From NCBI GenBank assembly GCA_050303815.1, contig JBNLCM010000017.1, forward strand, positions 1-20,676: 20,676 nucleotides of DNA, in the 5' to 3' direction. The translations under genes and the position numbers were made by a program. Origin of the DNA: Cognatazoarcus sp050303815. Its GTDB lineage: Bacteria > Pseudomonadota > Gammaproteobacteria > Burkholderiales > Rhodocyclaceae. This document shows, one piece after another, positions 14,079-20,676 of the stretch (the first letter of the stretch is position 1; the number at the start of each line of letters is the position of its first letter). The notes beneath the pieces were generated by a model. That model saw only the letters and a program-made list of their open reading frames with translations, was not told the DNA's origin and did not search any database.

Positions 14079-14867
14079 TTAGCGGGCCTTGGCGTAGGTG
14101 GATGACGTTCGCAGCGCGAGCGTGGTGTCGACGGCATCGACGATGCGGTCCATGTCCGGGAATCCAAAGAAGCGGGTCCATTGACCATTGACCGCATCGC
14201 CGACCAGCACCAGCGGCGGATGCTCGGTGTAATTCGGCGTGTAGGCGCCGTAGGCACGCAACACGTCCTCGACCTCGGCCCGCTCCCCGGTCAGCCAGTG
14301 CCAGTGCGGGCCGGAACCGTACTTTTCGGCGGCCTGCTTGAGACGCGCCGGCGTGTCACGACGCGGATCGACCGACACCGACACCAGCGCGACGGACTTG
14401 CCGAGCCGATCGGCCAGCTTGCTCTGGAGCGCGTTGAACAGGGCCGACTGCACCGGGCAAACCGTGGTGCAGGTGGTGTAGACGAAATCCACGATGACGA
14501 CCTTGTCCTTCAGCACGTCGTCCACGAAGGCGACTGGCCGACCTTCCTGATCCAGCAGGCGGGCATTGGGCACCGCCACGTCCAGCGTGGAGGCCGCACC
14601 GGGCCTGGCCATCGCGGCCCGGTGCGCCGCGTGCGGGTCGGCACCGGCCGTCACCGGATGTTGCGAGTGATCCATCGCCTGATGCTGCGAGTGATCCATC
14701 GCCTGATGCTGCGAGTGGTCCATCGCCTGATGCTGCGAGTGGTCCATCGCCTGGTGCGCCGCGTGCGCCTGCTCGGCCGCTGCGGCCAGGCCGCTGAAGC
14801 CGGCGATCGCCATGGCGATCGCGGTCGACCGCAGCACCCGCCCTCTCATCTCGTGTTGACTCTGCAC
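14079..14867 (-). CDS. SCO1/SenC-family copper chaperone with His/Met repeat tail (second of two)
   Basis: The predicted protein has 262 residues. After a signal peptide (MRGRVLRSTAIAMAIAGFSG and onward to AAAA) comes a low-complexity segment, residues 36-70, made of four copies of about HQAMDHSQ, rich in His and Met and suited to Cu(I)/Cu(II) binding. The SCO fold follows, with Cys133 and Cys137 in YTTCTTVCPVQ, SVSVDPRRDTPARL, and the distal His216 in NYTEHPPLVLVG. GTG 14867 was chosen as the start because GAGGAG lies six bases upstream; ATG 14849 would also give a complete signal peptide. It lies 15 bases after the beta-propeller gene. The tail may store copper or bind it in the periplasm before transfer to the folded domain. 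Confidence 0.9.
   Translation of the reverse strand: MQSQHEMRGRVLRSTAIAMAIAGFSGLAAAAEQAHAAHQAMDHSQHQAMDHSQHQAMDHSQHQAMDHSQHPVTAGADPHAAHRAAMARPGAASTLDVAVPNARLLDQEGRPVAFVDDVLKDKVVIVDFVYTTCTTVCPVQSALFNALQSKLADRLGKSVALVSVSVDPRRDTPARLKQAAEKYGSGPHWHWLTGERAEVEDVLRAYGAYTPNYTEHPPLVLVGDAVNGQWTRFFGFPDMDRIVDAVDTTLALRTSSTYAKAR
14655..14750 (-). repeat. Four 24-bp tandem repeats coding for His/Met-rich octapeptides
   Basis: The + strand shows four consecutive 24-base units (14655, 14679, 14703, 14727). Two have GTGATCC and two have GTGGTCC, a synonymous Asp codon change, and the first unit differs slightly at its start. Each encodes about HQAMDHSQ in the second SCO protein. The low divergence implies recent expansion, and copy number may vary between strains. 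Confidence 0.9.
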
Positions 14868-14882
14868 GGTTCTCTCCTCGTG

Positions 14883-16853
14883 TCAGTTGCGCTGTCCGTC
14901 AGCGTCGGCCACGCGCGTTCCGGTGACGCGAATCGATCGGAAGCGTGAGTTTTCCTGGTTGATCTTCAGCGACGGGATCTGCACGAACGCAAAGTGCGCA
15001 CCCGGCGCGGCGAAGGTCATGTCCACCTGATAAACGCCCGGCTCAACCTCGACGGCCGCCGCCTGGCGGCGTTCGAAGGCGGGCGAGCGATACCACGTCA
15101 CGACCGCGTCCTTGACCCCTTCCTTGATCTCTTCGGTCACCGGATCGACGATGCGGAAGCGCAGCGGGCTCGCCTCGCCGACCACGCCCTGGTCCCGCTC
15201 GCTGACGAACTCCACGCCCCAGCTACCGGCCTGGTGCATCGTCGGGTTGCGCGACGCGCTCATGGAGAAGCAGTGGACCAGCTCCGGCGTATCCAGCATC
15301 AGGGCCACGTCGAAACGTCCGTCGACCGGCAGGCGGACCTTTGTCGCATAGACCCCCGGCTCGACCTCCTTCAGGCTGCGGTCCACCAGCTTGGCGGCCC
15401 GGGCGACGTGACCGAAGCTCTTGTAGTTGCTCATCGGCGCGTTCATGCCTTCCATGTAGAAGTAGGTCGTGTTGTCGGCCGGATTCACGACGAAGGCCGA
15501 GGTGTCGGTGGTGGCCGTCGTCATGGTATCGGCCAGCGGCAGGTCGCCCGCCAGCTTCGGCGCCTTGTTGCCCGCCTCGAAGGTGTTGACGATCGGCTTC
15601 TTGCCCTCGCCCAGGGAGGACAGGTTGATCAGGTGCACCTTCGAGGTGGACAGACCACGCACGTAGGCGAAGCTGCGCGAGAAGGTCAGCTGGAACGGCT
15701 CGCCGGTCACATCCACGCTGTTCACCACCTGGTCGGTCGCGGTATCGATGACGAGCACCTGATCCTTGAGGGTATTGGCTGTCATGACCCAGCGCCCGTC
15801 GGGCGAAACGCGCAGCGGGCCGAGGCCCTTGTGGGACTGGATGCGCTTGCGCACCTCGAGGCTCTCGCCATCGATGATCGCGATCTGGCCTGTCTTGCCG
15901 TCCGCCACGTAGGCGGCCTTGGCCAGCGCGGAATAGCCGACCGACAGGACCTGCTTGCCGATCTTCAGGTCCTTGACCTTCTCCAGCTTCGCCACATCGA
16001 TGACGCTCACGCTACCGTCGTCCCGGTTGGTCACGAAGGCATGGGCCGAATCGTCGGAGAAGCCGATCTCGTGGTGTCCGCGCCCGGTCGCGATGTAGCC
16101 GACCCGCTTGAAGCTCTCGGCATCGATGATGGTCACGCCGCTCTTCTCGCCGATGCCGTTGTTGCCGATCCAGACGTAGCGACCATCGGGCTGCACGACG
16201 ACGCGGGTCGGGTTGTCGCCCGCCGGGACGTTGTGGGTCACCTTGAAGTGGTCGGCATCGACCACGGCGACTTCGTCCGCCACCGGCATCGAGACGAAGA
16301 GCTGCTTCTCGTCCTTGCTCCGCGCCCAGTCCATCGGCGGACGCTTGAGCAGGATGATTGCGTAGGTGCTGGTGCGACCGGCCATGTTGACCATCGGATC
16401 GACCACCGAGATGCTCGGGTCCTTGTTCAGCACCAGCACGTAGTAGCCGTTGAGGTCGAGCATCGGGCGGATGCCGACGATGCCCTTCAGGTAGAGGCCC
16501 ACCTTGTCGCGGCACTCCTTGATCTCGCCGGCCTTGCCGCCGATGTTGGCGCCCACGTCCAGCCACGCGGCCGGGAACACCCCCTTGACCGGCTCGCCGG
16601 TGGCTTCCTGGGTGATCCGGAATCGCACGTCGGCCAGCAGGCCTTCCATGATCTCGGTGCCTTCCACCGGCGTGGCCTCGAAATCGATGACCAGACCATC
16701 CCGAACCAGCCGGTCGCTGATGCCCTGGGGCACCGCCACGGTGGTCGCCGGCGCCACCACCTCGTTCGCCGCCAGCACCGGCCCCTGGCCGATGGCGCCG
16801 ATACCCCAGATCGCCGTTGCGATTGCCAGTGCCTTGAATCCCTTGCCTGTCAC
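14883..16853 (-). CDS. Secreted YVTN-type beta-propeller protein with flanking Ig-like domains
   Basis: The predicted protein has 656 residues. A signal peptide (MTGKGFKALAIATAIWGIGAIG) is followed by an Ig/FixH-like domain to about residue 150. A beta-propeller of repeats such as VAVVDADHFKVTHNVPAGDNP, VTIIDAESFKRVGYIATG and IAIIDGESLEVRKRI follows, resembling the d1-haem propeller of cytochrome cd1 and YVTN surface proteins. A C-terminal beta domain contains MHQAGSWGVEFV. No CXXCH is present. GTG 16853 is supported by a perfect AGGAGG six bases upstream (16860-16865). It is the first gene of an operon with two SCO proteins and a cytochrome-binding protein. Roles might include scaffold, haem-d1-like redox, or substrate sensing. 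Similar propellers occur beside PQQ-dependent dehydrogenases, but none is present here. Confidence 0.85.
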   Translation of the reverse strand: MTGKGFKALAIATAIWGIGAIGQGPVLAANEVVAPATTVAVPQGISDRLVRDGLVIDFEATPVEGTEIMEGLLADVRFRITQEATGEPVKGVFPAAWLDVGANIGGKAGEIKECRDKVGLYLKGIVGIRPMLDLNGYYVLVLNKDPSISVVDPMVNMAGRTSTYAIILLKRPPMDWARSKDEKQLFVSMPVADEVAVVDADHFKVTHNVPAGDNPTRVVVQPDGRYVWIGNNGIGEKSGVTIIDAESFKRVGYIATGRGHHEIGFSDDSAHAFVTNRDDGSVSVIDVAKLEKVKDLKIGKQVLSVGYSALAKAAYVADGKTGQIAIIDGESLEVRKRIQSHKGLGPLRVSPDGRWVMTANTLKDQVLVIDTATDQVVNSVDVTGEPFQLTFSRSFAYVRGLSTSKVHLINLSSLGEGKKPIVNTFEAGNKAPKLAGDLPLADTMTTATTDTSAFVVNPADNTTYFYMEGMNAPMSNYKSFGHVARAAKLVDRSLKEVEPGVYATKVRLPVDGRFDVALMLDTPELVHCFSMSASRNPTMHQAGSWGVEFVSERDQGVVGEASPLRFRIVDPVTEEIKEGVKDAVVTWYRSPAFERRQAAAVEVEPGVYQVDMTFAAPGAHFAFVQIPSLKINQENSRFRSIRVTGTRVADADGQRN

Positions 16854-16945
16854 AGCCTGCCTCCTGTTCCGTGTTGTCCGGCCGACCTGTCGGTGCCGTC
16901 CCTGTGTTCGCCAGTGGGGCGATCCACACCCGTCAGCGCTATCTC

Positions 16946-16961
16946 TGCAGCATTCGTGCCA
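16946..16961 (-). promoter_or_regulatory. Sigma-54 (-24/-12) promoter of the propeller-SCO operon
   Basis: On the minus strand the sequence TGGCACGAATGCTGCA nearly matches the consensus TGGCACG-N4-TTGCA; only one T of the -12 half differs. GG and GC are ten bases apart. The predicted start is near 16935, leaving an 80-base leader to GTG 16853. It implies an NtrC-family activator. Confidence 0.78.
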
Positions 16962-17048
16962 CGCTTATTCACGTCGGCATATGCAGCAATTTCGGCGAAA
17001 ACGTGCCGCCAAGTGTCCGATAACGGCCACTAACGCCATCAGCCCGGA

Positions 17049-17094
17049 TGGGGCACCCCAGCATTGGGGAAGCGACGCCCCCCCAATGCTGGGG
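17049..17094. promoter_or_regulatory. Nested CCCCA/TGGGG palindromes, candidate activator site
   Basis: Five copies of TGGGG/CCCCA alternate. CCCCAGCATTGGGG (17056-17069) and CCCCAATGCTGGGG (17081-17094) are perfect inverted copies of each other and each is also an internal palindrome (CCCCA-N4-TGGGG). They lie about 128 and 153 bases upstream of the predicted sigma-54 start, with centres 25 bp apart. TGGGG-CA-CCCCA at 17049-17060 adds a further overlapping symmetric unit. A transcript hairpin is also possible, but no T tract follows on either strand. Confidence 0.6.
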
Positions 17095-17146
17095 ATCGAT
17101 ACCGGATCGTCCCCATCGCCCGCCGAACGCCATCGCTCCGTCGACG

Positions 17147-17181
17147 AAAAAACGGGGTGCGGCGTCTCGCCGCACCCCGTT
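17147..17181 (-). terminator. Intrinsic terminator of the multicopper oxidase gene
   Basis: A perfect 14-base-pair stem, AACGGGGTGCGGCG with CGCCGCACCCCGTT (17151-17181), has a three-base loop. Read on the minus strand it is followed by T residues (17150-17147, with two more in the stem). It begins 42 bases past the MCO stop codon, isolating that gene from the next operon. Confidence 0.92.
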
Positions 17182-17223
17182 GCCGGCCCCCCCTTTCGCG
17201 CGGGGCCTCTCTGCTTCAGTCGC

Positions 17224-20200
17224 TTACTGCACGCGCATCACACCCCACAGGCCGTTGGTACGACCGAACGAGCCGCGATCCACGTACAGGTAGTCGCCGG
17301 CGATCGCACCCTGGCCGCCTGCCTTGGGCAGGAACAGCTCGAAGTGCGCCATCGGCTGGACACTCTCCTGCGCACCGAGGTACAGGAAGGAGAGCGGGTT
17401 CAGGCCGATTGCCCGCGAACCGACGGTGTTCATCTCGCACGCGCCAGGCAGGCCGTTGCGGGACTCACCCGGGCAGAAGTACGGATCCCGCGCCCACACG
17501 TGACCGTGCAGGTTGAAGACCGTACCGCGGCCCGCGCCGGTGGGCTCGAGGACGCGCATGCGCACTTCCTGGCCCGCGCTGGCGACGAAGATCGGCGTGG
17601 CCGGCTCCCCGACGTCAGGCGTGGCGGTCGTGGCCGTGCCCCCGTTGTCGCAGCACTGGTTGCTGAACAGCTGATGGGCGTTCTCCACGCCACCGAAGCC
17701 CTGCTTGCCGAACGGCGACTGCGCGGGCAGGCCGAAGCGGAACCAGGCGGGCTCGGTACCGTAGTTGATCGCCATCTGACCGGCATCGTGGCTGTCCTCG
17801 GGGATCGTCTGACCCTCGGCGGACAGGTTCGGCACCGGCTTGCCATCGGCAAAGCGCAGGTTCAGCGCCTTCTGATGGACCGGGACGAAGTCACGGTAGT
17901 CGGACGTGCCGTTCGTGACGGTCGCCTGCGCACGGGTACTGCGCGTTGCCGGGTCGGCCTGGCCCGTCGTGTCGATCTGGTGATCGACCGTACGATCCAG
18001 GTTCGCCAGGTAGCGATCGTCGGGCCACGTGGAAGTCTCGGGCTCGATCACGAGGCCACCGACCAGGCCCTTCTGACCCTGCTTGACCTTGTCGGCCGGG
18101 GACAGGTTGGAGCCACCGAACTCGACCGGCGTGGCCACGACATCGACCATATCGGTGAGCTGGGTGAGGTCACCGGTGACGGTGTCCTCCTTGCCGGTGT
18201 GGGTCGCGCCGTCGTCACCACCGCCTTCCATCTCCGTCTCCAGAGCGGCCTGCCTGGTAGCGTCATCGGTATTCGAGCCAAGGACGTAGTCCTCGGGCAG
18301 GAATTCCGTCGACTCGATCCCCTCGATCTCGACCTCCTCGATGACATCGTCGGTCAGGCGACCGTCGACCAGCACCTTGTCCTCCTGAGCCTCGAGTTCC
18401 TGGGCCACGGCGAGCGACAGCGGCTGACGGTTGCCTGCAGGGCGCAGGTCGCCGGCATACCACTGGTACGTCACCGTCTTGCCAGGTTCGACGGTCTGCA
18501 CACGGTTCTGGCCAACGTTAACACCGTCGGAACGGGTCACGTCGTACTCCACCAGCTGCGGATGCAGGCCGACCTCGCGGGACGGGCGGATCAGGTTGTT
18601 TTCGAACCAGGTGAGACTGCCATCAGGGCTGCGACGGTCGCGACGCACGACTTCGAGCAGGGTGTTGAAGCCTGCCAGGTCGGGCATCTCGTCCTGGAGC
18701 TCGTTGCGCAGCGTCACCAGCAGGCAGTCACCTGCGTTGGCGCGCAGCACCAACGGCTCGACCGGCGCATCGGCCTTCAGCTTGCCATTGCCGTCCAGGT
18801 CGGCGGTACGGACATACATGATCGCCGTCGGGTCGTGCAGCGGACCCTTGTTGCCGGTGATCTGCAGGGTTTCCCCATTGTCCAGCGCCACCGTCAGGTC
18901 GCGGATGGTGGTCGGACGCGGGTTGTACACCAGCGTGCCGCCCTCCGGATCCAGGCGCCCGCCGACGTTGTCGGTCGGGTTGTGGTTTTCCGGAATCGTC
19001 ACACCCAGACGGTTGCCCAGCGCCTTGTTGGCGAGCACGGCCGTGACGTCGAAGCGGCGCTTCGGTGCATCGATCGGGCACACACCATCGAAGGCGTCGC
19101 GGTTACCGGCCACCACGGGCTTCGGATTGCTCGGCAGCGGCGGGAGGTCGGAGCGCAACGTCGAATAGTTACGCATCAGGCCCCACATGCCACTCCACCA
19201 GCCATCCTGGCTCGCATCGACGCTCCACAGGTAGTCCGCGGTCTCGTCACGCTGCTGGTAGTCGGCCATGACCGGCGTGGACAGCGTGAATTGCTCGGAG
19301 ATACCTGCGCTCTGGCCGTTCTTCCAGCCCGCGTTGGGTTGCTTGCCATGACCCGAGCCGCCCTGCAGCCACTTGACGCCGTGGATGGTGACGTTGTGCT
19401 CGTGCTCGTGACCGCCCGCCTGGAACTTCACCTTCACCAGGTCACCCGAGTAGCTCCGCAGCATCGGGGTGAAGGGATCACCCGGGTCGATGTCGCTGTT
19501 GAGCGCCGGATAGGGCGTTGCACCCAGACGGGTGTTCATCTGCGGAATGGCCCGGTCCACGCGTGACTGCAGTGCGTAGGCCAGATCACCGGCGAGACCC
19601 TTGGTCTGCGAACCCGGTTTGCCGTCAGGACCTTGCTCTTCCGGATCGTACACCCGAAGGCCGACCGGCTCGTTGCGGTAGTTCACCACGAGCATGCCCG
19701 TATCGTCGGCCGTGATGGCCTCCGGGCACGGCCGCGGCACACCGCCCGGGCAGACATTGGGATGCGCGACGATATCCGTCGGCCCCCCTTCCTGGCGGAA
19801 GGACGGGTTGATGGAGTCGCGGAAGGTGTTGGCCGTGACCGGGAAGGCGGTGTTGATGCCTTCCGCGTCATGCACCGGGTGGCCGACCCCGTCGGCACCA
19901 ACCGTGGTATGCGGACGGCCATCCGGGCCCGCACCGACATACACGCCCTTCTGGTAGGCGCTCTGGAAGTCGCTGTACTCGAAGTAGAACTCGCGGAACG
20001 CATCGAGGTCATTGGCGCCAACGTTCTGGGTGTAACCACCCACCTCGCCCGGGAGAATCGACGCTTGCCAGCTCGTCGGTCCGCCATCGGCACGGGTGTA
20101 CATGGTGTCACCGGTTTCGTTGTGCACCCACTTCGAGCCTGCCGGCTCGGTCAGCACGGTGGCGTACAGGCCGATCTGCTGGTGGGTCGAGGGGCCGTAG

Positions 20201-20676
20201 TGGTCGTGGGTAAAGATGATGCCCAGACCGCGATCGACGCCATCGGTGTTCACCACCGGGTCGGCAAACCAGCGCTGCAGCGTCACCCGCGCACCCAGCC
20301 ACTCGTTGCGCACACCGGCACCCAGGAACGGGTGCGGCTTCGGCTCGAGGTGCGGTCCGACCGGCTCCAGGCCAGCGGCTTCACGCGCCTCGTTGTAGTG
20401 GTTGATGGCTTCGATACGCTCGCGCACGGCGCCCGGAGAGAGCGTGCCGTCCTCGTAGTTCCAGCCGTTGGCAGCGCCGTCGGCCGTCGTCAGGTCCCAC
20501 TTCGGCAGGTGAATGTGCTGACCGATGATGTCGGTCGGCGTACGCACCTGGAAGTCGTCCACCTCGAACTCCGCCGGCACGAAGTTGCTGTGCGCAAACA
20601 TCGTGCAGTCGAAGGTGTTCATCCGGATCACGAAGGGCTCGGGCGCCTTCTCCTTGTTGATGAACGGGTTGACGTC
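17224..20676 (-). CDS. Large multicopper-oxidase-like protein (5' end outside the window)
   Basis: The frame is open to the window edge, so at least 1150 residues are coded and the N-terminus is missing. Cupredoxin-type copper-oxidase patterns recur: TDIIGQHIHLPKWDL, FTHDHYGPSTHQQIGL, HEHNVTIHGVKWL, SGMWGLMRNY, AGDCLLVTLRN, FNLHGHVWARDPY and the final GLWGVMRV. These resemble the very large MnxG-type oxidases that oxidise Mn(II), with the DFQVRTPTDIIGQHIHL block especially close to that group from memory. The expected HCH of a type-1 copper motif is not found; the nearest match has Asp (HDH). An acidic insertion lies at about 18190-18400. A terminator follows the stop. Neighbouring SCO chaperones could metallate it. 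An exported location is inferred; the signal would lie outside. A bilirubin-type or copper-resistance oxidase is a less likely alternative because of the length. Confidence 0.8.
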   Translation of the reverse strand, partial: DVNPFINKEKAPEPFVIRMNTFDCTMFAHSNFVPAEFEVDDFQVRTPTDIIGQHIHLPKWDLTTADGAANGWNYEDGTLSPGAVRERIEAINHYNEAREAAGLEPVGPHLEPKPHPFLGAGVRNEWLGARVTLQRWFADPVVNTDGVDRGLGIIFTHDHYGPSTHQQIGLYATVLTEPAGSKWVHNETGDTMYTRADGGPTSWQASILPGEVGGYTQNVGANDLDAFREFYFEYSDFQSAYQKGVYVGAGPDGRPHTTVGADGVGHPVHDAEGINTAFPVTANTFRDSINPSFRQEGGPTDIVAHPNVCPGGVPRPCPEAITADDTGMLVVNYRNEPVGLRVYDPEEQGPDGKPGSQTKGLAGDLAYALQSRVDRAIPQMNTRLGATPYPALNSDIDPGDPFTPMLRSYSGDLVKVKFQAGGHEHEHNVTIHGVKWLQGGSGHGKQPNAGWKNGQSAGISEQFTLSTPVMADYQQRDETADYLWSVDASQDGWWSGMWGLMRNYSTLRSDLPPLPSNPKPVVAGNRDAFDGVCPIDAPKRRFDVTAVLANKALGNRLGVTIPENHNPTDNVGGRLDPEGGTLVYNPRPTTIRDLTVALDNGETLQITGNKGPLHDPTAIMYVRTADLDGNGKLKADAPVEPLVLRANAGDCLLVTLRNELQDEMPDLAGFNTLLEVVRRDRRSPDGSLTWFENNLIRPSREVGLHPQLVEYDVTRSDGVNVGQNRVQTVEPGKTVTYQWYAGDLRPAGNRQPLSLAVAQELEAQEDKVLVDGRLTDDVIEEVEIEGIESTEFLPEDYVLGSNTDDATRQAALETEMEGGGDDGATHTGKEDTVTGDLTQLTDMVDVVATPVEFGGSNLSPADKVKQGQKGLVGGLVIEPETSTWPDDRYLANLDRTVDHQIDTTGQADPATRSTRAQATVTNGTSDYRDFVPVHQKALNLRFADGKPVPNLSAEGQTIPEDSHDAGQMAINYGTEPAWFRFGLPAQSPFGKQGFGGVENAHQLFSNQCCDNGGTATTATPDVGEPATPIFVASAGQEVRMRVLEPTGAGRGTVFNLHGHVWARDPYFCPGESRNGLPGACEMNTVGSRAIGLNPLSFLYLGAQESVQPMAHFELFLPKAGGQGAIAGDYLYVDRGSFGRTNGLWGVMRVQ

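Larger units (their letters stand above)
16854..17223. other. Regulatory intergenic region between propeller and oxidase genes
   Basis: This 370-base gap holds, in order of minus-strand reading, the MCO terminator (about 17147-17181), an imperfect hairpin GGGGATCGAT/ATCGTCCCC (17091-17114), the CCCCA/TGGGG palindromes (17049-17094), a somewhat AT-rich stretch (about 16963-17002) that could bend, the sigma-54 promoter (16946-16961) and an AGGAGG ribosome binding site. No open frame worth calling is present. Confidence 0.7.

Noticed and set aside
14655..14750. Direct repeats considered as a CRISPR array
   Set aside because: Units are contiguous without spacers and code in frame for a protein segment.
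14994..17033. A 679-codon + strand frame opposite the beta-propeller gene
   Set aside because: Translation is low in recognisable motifs and mirrors codon bias of the real minus-strand gene.
17056..17094. A second intrinsic terminator made by the CCCCA palindromes
   Set aside because: The stem is perfect but neither strand has a T tract, and the clear terminator at 17147-17181 already serves the upstream gene.
16504..19566. A 1020-codon open frame on the + strand opposite the oxidase and propeller genes
   Set aside because: It lies antisense to two genes with clear domain content, has no homology signal, and its His/Arg/Asp-rich composition is typical of a GC-rich antisense shadow.

Overview
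The window is GC-rich DNA with densely packed, translationally coupled genes. It looks like a proteobacterium, most likely a metal- and redox-versatile gammaproteobacterium. The flavodoxin closely resembles Azotobacter NifF, the promoters are of sigma-54 and FNR type, and there are multihaem and copper proteins. The exact taxon cannot be fixed from this sequence. No tRNA, rRNA, CRISPR array or insertion sequence was seen.

Region 1 (1-5821, + strand) is an arsenic-resistance operon. It contains arsR (5' end cut off), a thioredoxin-type arsC, acr3, an arsN2-like acetyltransferase reading without a stop into arsD, a two-domain arsA, and a gene overlapping arsA by ATGA. That last gene encodes an ATP-grasp-like protein whose motif order suggests circular permutation. 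Together they would reduce arsenate, chaperone arsenite and pump it out; the ligase-like protein is not a standard ars gene.

Region 2 (5822-8194, + strand) holds a secreted nine-haem lipoprotein cytochrome c. A long imperfect palindrome follows, whose right arm contains a perfect FNR-type box (TTGAT-N4-ATCAA). Downstream is a hemerythrin-like protein with an extra cysteine cluster.

Region 3 (8195-11797, + strand) is an apparent NifA/sigma-54 operon. A TGT-N10-ACA activator site lies about 118 bp upstream of the start predicted by a -24/-12 promoter. Four tightly packed genes follow: a double nitroreductase of the SagB/ThcOx family, a rhodanese-ankyrin fusion, an unrecognised 103-residue protein, and a NifF-like flavodoxin. 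This suggests a diazotroph and a little-described electron-transfer or sulfur module attached to nitrogen fixation. A hairpin carrying the stop codons of both converging operons closes the region.

Region 4 (11794-20676, - strand) is a copper/redox export region. At its upstream end is a very large multicopper-oxidase-like protein (5' end outside the window) followed by a strong intrinsic terminator. Next come nested CCCCA/TGGGG palindromes and a near-perfect sigma-54 promoter. This promoter leads into an operon of a secreted beta-propeller protein, two SCO copper chaperones (one with a His/Met repeat tail) and a cytochrome c fused to a branched-chain-amino-acid-type binding protein. The likely theme is periplasmic copper-dependent oxidation, possibly of a metal such as Mn(II), under an NtrC-family activator. 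The substrate is not determined.
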